DNA of 64,000 nucleotides from Pyrus communis (lineage: Eukaryota > Streptophyta > Magnoliopsida > Rosales > Rosaceae): contig NC_084813.1 in the NCBI RefSeq assembly GCF_963583255.1, forward strand, positions 2,171,001 to 2,235,000, read 5' to 3'. The translations under genes and the position numbers were made by a program. Positions 25,263 to 36,891 of the stretch are shown one piece after another (position 1 is the stretch's first letter; every line of letters begins with the position of its first letter). The notes below the pieces were generated by a model. It worked only from the letters and a program-made list of their open reading frames with translations. It had not been told where the DNA came from and did no database searches.

Positions 25263-25413
25263 TCATAAATGTGCAATAAATGGGAAGGTTTGAACGCAAT
25301 CTGACCGTGCTTTGTGTGACAAACATCTGTTATTTGTCGCGCAATATATTTAGCGACGAATGGAATGATTGTAATTATAAAATTTACGTCGCACAATATA
25401 TTGCAATATATTT

Positions 25414-25576
25414 AATACCTTAAATATTTATTCTATAAATAATTAATAACTTAAATATTTATTCTATAAATAATTAATACTTTAAATATTTATTCTATAA
25501 ATAATTAATAACTGAAATATTTATTCTATAAATAATTAAAACCTTAAATATTTATTCTATAAAGAATTAATGCCTT
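25414..25576. repeat. 31-bp tandem repeat, about five copies
   Basis: Five head-to-tail copies of a 31-bp AT-rich unit built around AATATTTATTCTATAAATAA, with one to three changes per copy. It is inside the CACTA element. No spacers, so not CRISPR-like. Confidence 0.9.
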
Positions 25577-25767
25577 AATCCATACAATTATTTTGAGCAT
25601 AAGTACGATATTCATTGAAGATTGAAAATACATACAAATCGAGGATAGGGTGCTTACATTAGGCCTCAATAAAAAAACCAAACAGGAATTAAAGCCTAAT
25701 TAAGTCCAAATACATAACTTATAAAAAAACCTTCAATTTAAATATTGTCCTCAAAAACATAAATTTA

Positions 25768-26165
25768 AAACTACTATTTCGATGGTCCTCCATTCCGCTG
25801 GACGTAACAATGCCACTGATTGTAACCTATCTCCAACGCATCCTCCATCAACTTTATCAACTGTTCGTTCTTATCATCATCAAGAGTATACTTACACTGT
25901 TACACATATATGTAAATAATTAATTCCAACATATAACTAAAAGTTTCACAAACTTAGTTATTGATCCATCAATAATATATTTACTAATAGTTCATCCATC
26001 ACAACCTTCTTCACATTCTCGGGCACATCTTTCCAAGAATGCCACTCAGCAGTGGGACAATTATTCCCCATGGCTACAACAATCGCATGCGCGAACTCAA
26101 AATGTTGCCTTAAATCATTCGGTTGGCGGCGGGCACGCTATGATCCTTATTTTTATCCTCCATAT
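25768..26165 (-). pseudogene. Small CACTA-associated gene module, copy 2
   Basis: The minus strand at about 25975-26120 gives RQHFEFAHAIVVAMGNNC followed by EWHSWKDVPENVKKVVMDEL. The second part at 25768-25905 gives YTLDDDKNEQLIKLMEDALE and ends in RNGGPSK and a stop. It has the same W-x-SWK-x-VPE-x-x-K pattern as the copy at 24890-25040. The two modules look like diverged duplicates about 1.1 kb apart. Confidence 0.4.
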
Positions 26166-26634
26166 GTTCTTGAAGAATAAGGAGAACAAAATTGTGAAGA
26201 ATAAGGACAACAGAAGCACATATTTATAGGAAGGTAAGGACCTTTGCGCGATGAAGGCTTTGTCGCTCAAACATTTGTATTAAATGCGATATTGATTCCT
26301 CTGATTCACCTGCATTGAATGGCTTGAGTGAAAACTGACAATAACTTGTGCGACGAACCCTTGGTCGAGCAAATGTCCCCTTTTTGTTGCACAAGTTTTT
26401 CGCGCCAAAAAAATTACCTCGGGTTTTCTTGCTGACTTTACGCGATGACAACAAATATTCATCGTGTGTTGCGTGAAGTATTCTAGCGCGACAAAAATTT
26501 TATTTATTTTTTCTTTTCTATCCTGTCTATTTTGCGTGACGAAACATTTTTTCCATTGTGCAAGTACATCTTGTGCGACGAAATATTGTTAGTTGCACAA
26601 AATATCGTTGCGCAAGCTGTTTTTTCTACTAGTG

Positions 26635-27293
26635 TATGATTCCAAAGCTAAAGAATACAAAGTTGTGCGAATTATAGAAAATTATGATTGTGAGTATTCA
26701 GATGGTGAAGAATCATATATTGAGTATGTTGCTCCTCCTTACACGGTTGAGGTATACACCATGGCTGCTAACTCTTGGAAAGAAATCAATATTGAATCAA
26801 GCAAAATATTATCATCTTATGGCTTTCCCTATTCTTGTTCAGTGCACTTGAAGGGATTTTGTAATTGGTGGTCAGGCGATGAAGAGAAATACATATTTTC
26901 ATTTGATTTAGCTGATGAGATATTTGATAGGATAGAATTACCTTTTACGAGAGAGTCTGGTTTTAAGCGTGATGGTATTTTCTGTATAATGAATCCATCA
27001 TTTATTATTGCACTAGTTACGAAGAGAGTTCCAAATTATTTGAGATATGGATAATGGACGACTATGACGGAGTTAAGAGTTCATGGACAAAACACCTAAC
27101 CGCTGGACCTTTTAAAGGTGTTGAGTTTCCATTGAAACTTTGGAAACATGACGAGCTCCTTATGCTTGCCCTTGATGGACGAGCCACCTCTTATAATTCT
27201 AGTACCAGAAATCTCAAGTATCTTTATATTCCTGTTATTATTAATAGGAATAGGGTTGTAGATTACATGAAAAGTATTGTTCCAATCAACTGA
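26635..27293 (+). pseudogene. SFBB: 5'-truncated, frameshifted SFBB pseudogene
   Basis: Homology to the SFBB genes begins at TATGATTCC, directly after the CACTA terminus, with YDSKAKEYKVVRIIENYDC. It runs to the usual C-terminus (KSIVPIN, stop at 27291-27293). The F-box and the first ~190 residues are missing. A 1-nt deletion near 26978-26981 (GGTATTTTCTG against GGTATTTTTCTG in the intact gene) breaks the frame; it continues in another frame as MDDYDGVKSSWTKHLT. It is closest to the gene at 62448 (shared NYDCEYSDGEE, GPFKG.EFPL, LWKHDELLM), and 3' flanks are also alike (CTTGAGTTTGCATCTTCTAA). Without an F-box it cannot act in an SCF complex. Confidence 0.92.
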
Positions 27294-27374
27294 GTTGAGG
27301 GAAAAGTTCCATTTTCTCCTATTTAACTTGTAAGCATGATATAAGGCTTGAGTTTGCATCTTCTAATTTTGTTT

Positions 27375-27870
27375 TGGTCCTAGTGTTATAGCCATATGGT
27401 CAATTTAGTCCTCGTGTTTTTTATTTGACTAATTTCATCCTTGTGTTAAGCCAATTAAGGACATTTCATTCAATCTCTTTTAAAAAAATTTATAAGAAAA
27501 ATCATATGAGAAATAATTACCCTTTCTCTTTACAAAAAAAAAATGCAAATCAATGAGAAATAACACATATAAGAAATAAGATTTCCAATCTGAAAGGTGA
27601 TTAAGGTTGTAACATAGAAAATAGACAGGGTAATGTTAGGGAGGAGGTCCAAGAGTTGGGAGGAGAATAATTTTTCTTTTAATTTTTAATTTTATTTCAT
27701 TTTTAATATTTTAAATCAAATAAATTATAATTTTACAAATAAGTTTATAATAATTTATAATGTGTAAAATGTCCTTAATTGGCTAACGGAGATAAACATA
27801 AGAATCAAAATCAAATTGACCAAATTGAAACATAGGGATTGAATTGACCCAATGATTAAAACACAATGAC
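27375..27870. repeat. Degenerate inverted-repeat (foldback/MITE-like) element
   Basis: The left arm (GTCCTAGTGTTATAGCC through GCCAATTAAGGACATTT) is matched by the reverse complement of the right arm (GTCATTGTGTTTTAATCA through GCCAATTAAGGACATTT), each about 100 bp, with an AT-rich centre. No TSD is clear. Homopolymer runs follow (27882-27917 T, 27995-28018 A). Boundaries are approximate. Confidence 0.5.
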
Positions 27871-27885
27871 ATTTTAACAGTTAAA

Positions 27886-27917
<32 letters not shown>

Positions 27918-28380
27918 CTCCTTTAGAATTCCCTTCTTAAAAATGTAATAACTTTTTGCTCATCAAACATTGATAAGTAAAATCCGGGGTGCAAAAAAAA
28001 AAAAAAAAAAAAAAAAAATCAACAACAACAAAGAGTATTTATAGCCTTTTAGCCCTAACGTCAGTTAGTAAAATATGGAGCGTGTATAAATGTGAAAATA
28101 TACGCAAGTGTATTATTCGAAAAAAAATATTTTAAAAAATAGGGAGCTATACATTTAGGGACCAAAACTTTCACTATATTTAAAGAAATTGTACTAATTT
28201 TTAAACAAGTCAAGGAGAGACAAAAATATGGAATCAACTAAAGCCCATCCTCAAAACATGGAAACAATGTTTTAAAATACCAACCATACCCCTAAGGCTC
28301 TAGGGCTGTTAATAGAACCCAACCTTCACAACTCCAACAAAATTAATATGTGCCATAAGCTCAACCCATTATGGACTATT

Positions 28381-29347
28381 TGTAAGATCCCATATCGACC
28401 AACGGAGAGAGGGTGATGTGCCTTATTGTACATGCTCCTCCCCCTATAGCACGAGGCATCTTGGGAACTCACTGACTGCAGATTTCATCGGAACTCCGAA
28501 GTTAAGCGAGTTCAGATGAGAGCAATCCTAGGATGGGTGACCCATTGGGAAGTTCTCGTCTGAGTTCCCATAAACAAAACCGTGAGAGCGTGGCCGGGGC
28601 CCAAAGCAGACAATATCGTGCTACGACGGAGTCGAGACTGGGATGTGACAAAAGGGTATCAAAGCCACTTTGCCGTTCGGTTCAGATGTGCCAGCGAAGA
28701 TGCCGGGTTCCCCTTAAGTGGGGTGGATTGTAAGATCCCACATCGACCAACGGAGAGGGGGTGATGTACCTTATATGTACATGCTCCCCTCCTTATAGCA
28801 CGAGGTCTTTTGGAACTCATTGGCTTCGGATTTCATCAGAACTTCGAAGTTAAGTGAGTTCGAGCGAGAGCAATCCTAGGATGGGTGACTCACTAGGAAG
28901 TTCTCGTCTGAGTTCCTAGAAACAAAACCGTGAGGGTGTGGCCGGGGCCCAAAGCGGACAATATCGTGCTACGGCGGAGTCGAGACTAGGATGTGACAAA
29001 ATGGTATTAGAGCCACTTTGTCGTTCGGTTCAGATGTGCCAGCGAGGATGCCGGGTTCCTCTTAAGTGTGGTGGATTGTAAGATCCCACATTGACCAACA
29101 GAGAGGGGGTGATGTGCCTTATATGTACATACTCCCCTCCCTATAGCACTAGGTTTTTTGGGAACTCACTGGCTTCAGATTTCATCAGAACTCCAAAGTT
29201 AAGCGAGTTCGGGCGAGAGCAATCCTAGGATGGGTGACCCACTAGGAAGTTCTCGTTTGAGTTCCCAGAAACAAAACCATGAGGGTGTGGCCGGGGCCCA
29301 AAAAGGACAATATCGTGCTACGGCGGAGTCGAGACTAGGATGTGACA
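28381..29347 (+). mobile_element. Cassandra TRIM array: three LTRs, two internal domains, one TSD
   Basis: Three LTR copies (28381-28650, 28729-28998, 29077-29347, each about 270 bp) start TGTAAGATCCCA and end GGATGTGACA. The two 78-bp spacers each begin with a tRNA-Met primer-binding site (GGTATTAGAGCC, or GGTATCAAAGCC in the first) and end in a purine tract (AAGTGGGGTGGA). Each LTR carries the 5S-rRNA-like block (AACTCCGAAGTTAAGCGAG, GGGTGACCCACT). A perfect 5-bp TSD CTATT flanks the whole array (28376-28380 and 29348-29352), so it is one insertion later enlarged by recombination. Cassandra is a non-autonomous terminal-repeat element whose LTRs carry 5S-derived RNA polymerase III promoter sequence. 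Confidence 0.92.
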
Positions 29348-29408
29348 CTATTTATGTAGAATCAATTTTGAAACTATATGTAGAATCAATTTGTATCCTT
29401 TATTGCTA

Positions 29409-29541
29409 GAATCAGTTCAACTTTTTTACAATCATTTTTTGCAGAATCAGTTCAATCTATCTTCAATCATTTTTGCAGACTCAGTTCAACCCCTCCTCGA
29501 CCATTTTCGCAGAATTAGTTCAACCCCTCCTCAACCATTTT
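29409..29541. repeat. 34-bp tandem repeat, four copies
   Basis: Four copies of a ~34-bp unit with the core GCAGAATCAGTTCAA and a CAACCATTTT-like tail, just before unit B begins. Copies differ at several positions. Confidence 0.75.
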
Positions 29542-29703
29542 AAGGTTATGGTTTCTCACCTATAGTAAATAAATTTATGACTTGATTGTTGGTTATTTTT
29601 CTATATTGTTTGATTTCGATTCTATACATTTGATTGTTTATTAATTTGATCATATATTAATTTTAAGTCCCATGAAGTTTTGCCTCATGCTTCAAGGCTT
29701 TCG

Positions 29704-31959
29704 TGACACACCCCGACCGAGATCAGGGCATGCTGGCCGTCACACGAAGGTGACGTAGCCATGTGCGCGTGCCGAAGCTATTAAGGTAGTAATATAAAAG
29801 TACGAATAATTAAAAACTAGTATACAAAGTACTAAAACAAGTGCTAGCGTATGTGAGACACAATTTCAGAGCAAGTCTACAGCAGTCAAAAAGGAAAGAT
29901 GCGACATAAATACACCCGAAGGTGACCCTACAATGGTGAGTGTCTGTCAGAAATGCCGGGACGCCCTCTGGGAAAAACCACCGAACTTGCTAGACGACTA
30001 GAACCTGGAGGGGCGCAAAAACAAAAGCGTGAGTGGGCAAAAACAAAGCTCTTTGAAAACTCTTTAGCAAAATACATTCTAACCCCTCGCCGTAAAACCT
30101 GTATACTTCCCAGAAAATGAACATATATACGTATGTATAGATATGCCAATCATGCTCCAAAATATGCCATTCATGCTCCAAAATATGCCATTCATGCTCG
30201 AGAATATGCCACAACGGAATCTCATAATCAAATGTAAATGCTCAAGCGTAATTCACATCAATAACATATAATCTGGCAGCCGGGAGTCACCTAACGTGAC
30301 CTGCACGGCTGCATATAGAGCTCCAATCTCAACTCAATAACTGAATCTGCACACGAGTCGGAACCACCTAACGTGGTCTGTACGACAAGACTGGGTGTAT
30401 CATATATACGCTCTAGTGCTACGATCACGTGAAGACTGTGCGAATAATCGCGGGTCACCTACGAGTCGGAACCACCTAATGTGGTCTGTACGACAAGCCT
30501 ATGCATCTAACTTGGATCCAAGCTGAGCGTGTGGTGCGGGTGAACATCACGTGAATGACTGTACCCAGGCCACGGGCGGGAGCACTAACACCGGGGGTGC
30601 AGATTATGAGCTCTCTAAGCATTTCAAACTACTACTGCATAACAACATGAATACTGCTTACCTGGCACTTACCTGTGCGTCCACAGCACCAAATACACAT
30701 ATATATATATATGTATGCCACTACTAATACATGCGATGATGCGTAAACGACATTCATATGATGCATGGCATAAAACAAATAACCTTTTCTATTTAATTTC
30801 TGGGAATATAAATGTATATAGGTATATACGGAAAACAAAAGCCCACTCACTGATAAGTGGAAGGGTCGTAGCCCCCCTGCCTCGAGTGTGTACGCTCGTC
30901 CTCGGAATACGAATCACCTATACGCGAAATAGCTACGAAAACGTTAATTTAAAAGCACATAACCAACTTCTCGTAATAACTTCTCATACATTGCTCAAAT
31001 TGGACAAATGAATATACCAACGTGCTCTACACAACCTCAGGATCACACCCATATTTTAAAAATAATTTTTGGACCCCGCACGCGCCCCCACGCGCCGTCC
31101 AAGGCACGGACCTACGCGCCCCCCACGCGCGGCCACGTGCCATGCACACTGACGGTGTCAATAGACGCCGTCAGGAATATTCCGTTAAACTGACGGAATA
31201 TTCCGTTAAACCTAACTGACGCCGTCACTGCCGTTAGGAATATTCCGTTAAAACTTAACGGAATATTCTCCTTTCTTCTCCGGCGAGACTCCGGCGCCGG
31301 AAAACTGGGAAAATTTCCAACCGTGTTTTCTCACTCGTTTCTCAACCGTTTTTCATGATTTTTGAACCAAAATGAAGCTTAGGACTAGTAGAACAACGTT
31401 AGACCACTTTTACAAGCTAAAACTCACTAGATCATACCTGTGCAAACTATCAAAAACCGGCCAACTTTGAACAGGACGATCCCGACGTCCAAACTCGTCC
31501 AACGAAGCACTCCCAAGCTCCTTGGGACCTCACCAACACATCTACAAGATTCAAAAGTCCAAAAACTAACTAGATTAATCTTGCATGAACAGTGTTCAAA
31601 ACGGATTACCTCGAATTTACGTGAAAACGGCTACATCCTTACCTGAAAATGGTACCACTAGACTCCTCTCAGCCCCACGAGCACGAGGGTGGTCTTGGTT
31701 TCTTGATTTGTGAAGGTTTGAGTTTGTTTGTGTGTGTGTCCGTATGTAGAATGAAGAAGAAGAAGAACTCGGGGAGAGAGAGAGAGAGAGACAGAGAAGA
31801 GACACGGGAGAGGGAATCAGGGAAAGTGAGACGGGGTGTATGAGTGTGTGTGTGGTCCTACAACACCACACAACACAAAACTACACGTAAAGTAACGAAC
31901 TAGGGGTAAAATCGTAAATTCATACGTACGTTTCGTTAGTTTCGGGACGGGATGTTACA
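29704..31959 (-). repeat. 3' LTR of the gypsy element
   Basis: Begins TGACACACCCCGACC and ends GGGATGTTACA. It includes ~23-bp repeats of the word ATATGCCATTCATGCTC (about 30142-30212) and several ATATTCCGTTAAA words near 31180-31250, which also occur inverted. A purine-rich GAGA tract lies near 31773-31800. Confidence 0.93.
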
Positions 31960-32016
31960 ACCTACCCACCTTAATAGAATTTCGTCCCGAAATTCAAAAT
32001 AACCAAATAACAACCC

Positions 32017-33063
32017 CTAGTAGTCGAAGAACAATCTAGGATACAAATCCCTCATCCTATTTTCTGTCTCCCATGTCGCTTCCTCGACTGAATGATTCCT
32101 CCACAGAACTTTCACTAAATTCACCGTTTTGTTCCTCAGAACCTTCTCTTTCCAATCTAAGATCGTTAATGGTTCCTCGTCATACGTCAAATCTGGATTA
32201 ATCTCCAATGGTTGATGAGGTATCACATGCAACGAATCAGCAACATAATGTCGGAGCATAGACACGTGAAAAACGTTATGCACTTTAGCCAACTCCGGAG
32301 GCAACTCCAACCTGTAAGCTACCTCACCAACTCTTTCTGTGACCATGTATGGTCCAATGTACCTGGGACTCAACTTTCCCTTCTTTCCAAACCGCACGAC
32401 ACCTCTCCACGGTGAAAGCTTCAGAAATACCCAATCTCCGACCTCATACACTCTGTCCGTAGCATGCCGATCTGCTAAACTTTTCTGCCTGTCCTGAGCT
32501 GCTTTCAGGTTAGACCTAATTACCTGAACATTTTGAGTAGTCTCCTCGACAATCTCCGGACCTATTAAGACTCTTTCGCCAACCTCTGACCAACATAACG
32601 GAGTGCGACAAGATCTACCGTACAAGGCCTCAAATGGCGCCATGCCAATGCTCGAATGGAAACTGTTGTTGTAAGCAAATTCCATCAAATCTAACCGCTG
32701 GTGCCAAGCATCACTGAACTGTAACACCGAAGCTCGCAGCATATCCTCCAAGGTCTGAATAGTTCTCTCGGACTGTCCGTCCGTCTGTGGATGATATGCC
32801 GTACTGTAAAGTAGTCTCGTACCCAAAGCTTCCTGAAAAGCTACCCAAAACTTCGATGTGAATCGTGGTTCACGATCCGAGACGATACTTACAGGGACAC
32901 CATGGTACTTCACAACCTTTGAGATAAACAATTCTGCTAACCGGCTCAAAGAATACTTTTCTCTCACTGGAATAAAATGTGCCGACTTAGTGAACCGATC
33001 AACGATCACCCAAATGCCATCAAAGCCATTATGTGTACGCGGCAACTTGTACACAAAATCCAT
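32017..33063 (-). pseudogene. Gypsy integrase core and chromodomain-like C-terminus
   Basis: A 348-codon ORF continuing the pol gene in another frame. Integrase core begins [19 protein letters not shown], with the first catalytic Asp in VIVDRFTKSAHF. The second is near IVSDREPRF, and the conserved TAYHPQTDGQSER leads towards the catalytic Glu. The GPY/F-type region has SPRYIGPYMV. The C-terminal ~50 residues (VKVLWRNHSVEEATWE) look like the chromodomain of chromoviruses. It depends on the upstream ORF for expression and has no start of its own. Confidence 0.9.
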
Positions 33064-36000
33064 AGTGATATTTTCCTATTTCCACTCTGGAACGGGAAGT
33101 GGCTGCAACAATCCAAACGGCTTTTTTTCTTTCTGCTTTAACCTGCTGACAAACAGCGCAATTGCTCACATACTCGGCTATCTCCCTTTTTATACCCGGC
33201 CAATAATAAAATGGTCGAATGGTATGATACATTTTAGTTGCCCCTGGGTGCATGGCATAAGCCGAGATATGTGCTTCATCGAGAATTTCTTTCTTCAATT
33301 CCACATTACTAGGCACGAACATTCTACCCTCTAACATCAACATGCCATCAGAATCACGAACTCTGAGATCTCGCCTCCTTCCTTGATCTCGAGCTCGAAT
33401 TAGTTCTTGAATCTGCTCATCAGCTACTTGAGCTTCAAGCACCCGATCAACCAAGATTGGCCTAACTTGAAAATTAGCAAGTAACGCCACTTCTTGATCT
33501 TCTGCTTCTAACCTTACTCCCGTAGCACGCAAGTCCACCAAAAGAGGAATACGACTAGCGTACAACGCATTAATATGGCCCTGTGACTTCCTGTTAAGTG
33601 CATCGGCTACTACGTTCGCACGACCAGGGTGATAATCAATCGTGTAATCGTAATCGCTGAGCAACTCCAACCACCTCCGTTGACGAAGATTAAGTTCCTT
33701 CTGGGTAAAGAGATACTGAAGACTCTTGTGATCTGTGAAGATCCTACACTTCTCTCCGTAAAGATAACGTCTCCACAACTTCAACGCAAAGATAATAGCA
33801 GCCAACTCCAAATCATGTGTAGGGTAATTCATCTCATGGGGTTTCAACTGCCGCGAAGCATAAGCAATCACCCTACCATGCTGCATCAATACACATCCCA
33901 GACCATTCAAGGAAGCATCGCTATAAACCTCGAAATCACCACTATCGTCCGGGAGTGTCAAAACAGGTGCATGAGTGAGACAATGCTTCAACTGCTGGAA
34001 ACTCTGCTCACACTTATCATTCCACTCAAACTTAACGTCTTTCCTTGTTAACCTTGTCAGTGGCAAGGCAATTACCAAAAAATCCTTAACGAATCTCCGA
34101 TAATATCCCGCCAAACCAATGAAACTTCTCACCTCAGTGACGGTTCGTGGTTGCTCCCAACTCTCCACAGCTGCAACCTTTTGAGGGTCTACCAAAATAC
34201 CTTGAGCAGAAATGATGTGCCCCAAAAACGCGACTTGATCTAACCAGAACTGGCACTTGTTAAACTTAGCATACAATTGGTGTTCCCTCAACCTCTTCAA
34301 CACCAAAGTAAGATGTCGAACATGCTCCGCTTTGGACTTAGAATACACCAGAATATCGTCAATGAAGACAATAACAAATCTATCCAAGTAAGGCTGGAAT
34401 ACCCGGTTCATTAAATCCATAAAAGCTGCTGGTGCATTCGTCAACCCAAACGGCATAACCAGAAACTCGTAATAACCGTAACGAGTCCTGAACGCCGTCT
34501 TAGGAACATCATCCCTACTAATCTTCAGTTGGTAGTACCCAGACCTCAAGTCTATCTTAGAAAATACACAAGCACCTCTCAGCTGATCAAACAAATCGTC
34601 GATACGAGGCAATGGATAACGGTTTTTAATCGTCACCCGATTCAATTGTCTGTAGTCGATACACAGCCTCAAAGTCCCATCTTTCTTTTTCACAAACAAC
34701 ACTGGAGCGCCCCAAGGCGAAGTACTAGGCTGAATAAATCCCTTATCCACTAATTCCTGTAACTGCACTTTCAATTCCCTTAACTCAGCGGTTGCCATAC
34801 GATAAGGAGTCAAAGAAATAGGATTAGTACCTGGAAGCAACTCAACAGTGAACTCCACATCTCGATCTGGGGGTAAACCAGGTAAATCCTCAGGAAAAAC
34901 ATCAGGGAAGTGTCTGACCACTCTCACATCCTCAACTCTGTTAGGAACGGTCTCATCTAACACCACATGCGCTAGATACCCCTGACAACCTTTAGACAAC
35001 AACTTCTTCGCTCGCAAAGTCGAAATAACGCCGTGTCTTACCCCACTCTGCTCACCCACAAAAGTAACCTCATGTAATCCAGGACGGTGAAACGTAACTA
35101 CTTTCCCGTAACAATCAATGTTGGCACGATAGAAGTGCAACCAATCTGTGCCCAAAATCACATCAAAATCGACAATATCTAACGGGATAAGATCAGCGGG
35201 CATAACAACACCCTCTACTATCACTGGACATCCTGGGTACATACAATCTACAACACATCTCTCTCCTCTAGGCATAGCGAATTCTAAATCGTACCCTAGA
35301 GGTATGGGGCGAGGTTGCGTTACTTGAGCAAATGTATGAGAAATAACGGAATGTGTAGCTCCACAATCAATTAAGACTCTAGCAAAATAACCAAGAATGT
35401 TTAACGTACCCATAATCAAGTCCGGGTTGTTCTGAGCATCCTGCAGGGAAATATTGTGAATACGCCCCTGGCCCTGCTGTCGTCCGCCGCGACCTCTGCT
35501 CGCTTGAACACCGCGACCTTGAGCTCCACGCCCCTGACTGGGCTGACCCATCTGTCTCGAAGACCCTGCACTACTAGTAGCAATCTCACCCTGCTGATAC
35601 TGTCCTCCTTGGTACCACTGAGAACCACCCGTTGGAGCTGGAGGATACGACATGTAACTGCCAGGATACGAGGGATAACCACCCTGTGAATACGGGTCCT
35701 GGGGGTACTGATACTGTCCCGGAGCATAAGGAACATCATCACCCTGATAGTGGTAGGCACCACCTCTACCTGCTTGACCATAATTACTCGGACCCTGGAT
35801 TTGCAGAATCGGTGCAGGTGGCGGTATAAAGGTCTGCTGCGGCTTCTGCTGCTGACCCTGGGGACAATTCACCGCTCTATGTCCCACCTGTCCACACGTG
35901 AAACAACCACCGCTGCCACGCCTGCACTCGCCGAAATGTCGGTTATTACATCTACGGCAAAATGGAACTCGGTTTCGACCACCATCACCTTGTCTCTGGC

Positions 36001-36754
36001 CTCGAGCGCCTCCATAAAACCTACCTCCACGTCCCTGTCCAGAGGTACTGAAACCACCACTAGACGAACTTGAACTAATACCACCCCTCTTGAAGTTTTG
36101 AGTCTGGCGAGGCCCAAGCGACATTTGACCTTTCCCTTTGTCATCTTTCTTTTCATCACTGTCGCTCGACATATTCTCTGAGTCCTCAATCCTCAATAGT
36201 ATCTCGTAAAAATCCTGGTAGGACTCACAGTGAGTAGTAGTCGCGATAGAACGCCATCTCTTCCTAGTGCCTAAGCGGAAACGACGAAGCATCTCCGCCG
36301 GATTACCAGCGACGTCAGGATAGTAACGAGACAAATCAGTGAACTTACGATAATACTCGTTAGCCGTCATCTTTCGCTGTTTCAACTCGGTGAATTCCTG
36401 TTTCTTACGATCAATATACTCAGGGGGTACAAACCTCCTCTGAAACACATCCTTGAAAACATTCCAATCAGTCCTCTGAGCTGGAGTCAACCTACGAAGC
36501 TCCTGTTCCCACCAGGCTGCAGACTCCATCTCCAGAAACCATGAGGTTGTCTCGACCCACCTCTCCATAGGAAGGTTCCCCTGGTTATGCAACACACGGA
36601 AAATCTTCTCTATGTGTTCCAACCACCGTTCTGCGCCTTCGTGACCCTCACTACCTTTAAACTTATCCAACTTCAGATTATACATAGTCTCCAGAGGAGT
36701 CCTCTGGGGAGGGCGCATCACTGACTGAATGGCTGTAGCAATAACTTCCCCCAA
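33029..36754 (-). pseudogene. Gypsy gag-protease-RT-RNase H polyprotein ORF, interrupted at the integrase
   Basis: A 1241-codon ORF. The first ~220 residues are gag ([16 protein letters not shown]). The zinc knuckle [14 protein letters not shown] lies near residue 290. Protease has [12 protein letters not shown] near residue 460. Reverse transcriptase carries [12 protein letters not shown], with the catalytic Asp pair intact. RNase H has [16 protein letters not shown] and [11 protein letters not shown]. The integrase zinc-binding region has [13 protein letters not shown]. There the frame is lost at an A-run (complement of 33122-33128), and an in-frame TAG (complement of 33076-33078) lies before the next ORF. 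Everything upstream is open, so the element decayed only slightly. Confidence 0.92.
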
Positions 36755-36891
36755 CTAAGCAACGTCGGGGAAGCTAGACTCAGAAGAACGACGTGGTTCC
36801 CGACGAGGCGGCATGATTCTGACAGAAGACACCAACTATTAGAATACTCACAAAGACACAGGACTGCCAAACCTAGGCTCTGATACCAAGC

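Larger units (their letters stand above)
20534..26634 (-). mobile_element. Decayed CACTA (En/Spm) DNA transposon, 5' end at right
   Basis: On the minus strand the right edge starts CACTAGTAGAAAAAACAGC, the typical CACTA terminus, ending at 26634. Inward, motifs of the type TTCGTCGCGCAAA occur many times in both orientations (about 24260-24460, 25240-25390 and 26245-26630), as in CACTA subterminal regions. Transposase remains occupy 20534-23349. Only this one end was recognised. The left end is not visible, so the left boundary given is the edge of coding similarity. Confidence 0.8.

Noticed and set aside
24260..26630. CRISPR-like array
   Set aside because: Repeats are short, in both orientations and unevenly spaced, as in CACTA subterminal regions; the genome is a plant nuclear one.
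28533..28764. Short ORFs within the Cassandra array
   Set aside because: They translate LTR and 5S-like sequence and have no domain.
28381..29347. Tandem 5S rRNA genes
   Set aside because: The 5S-like blocks sit inside LTRs with a primer-binding site, a purine tract and a TSD, and the sequence is diverged from 5S rRNA. This is Cassandra, not a 5S rDNA array.
34529..36189. Opposite-strand and alternative-frame ORFs within the gypsy gag-pol
   Set aside because: Shadows of the long minus-strand polyprotein frame.
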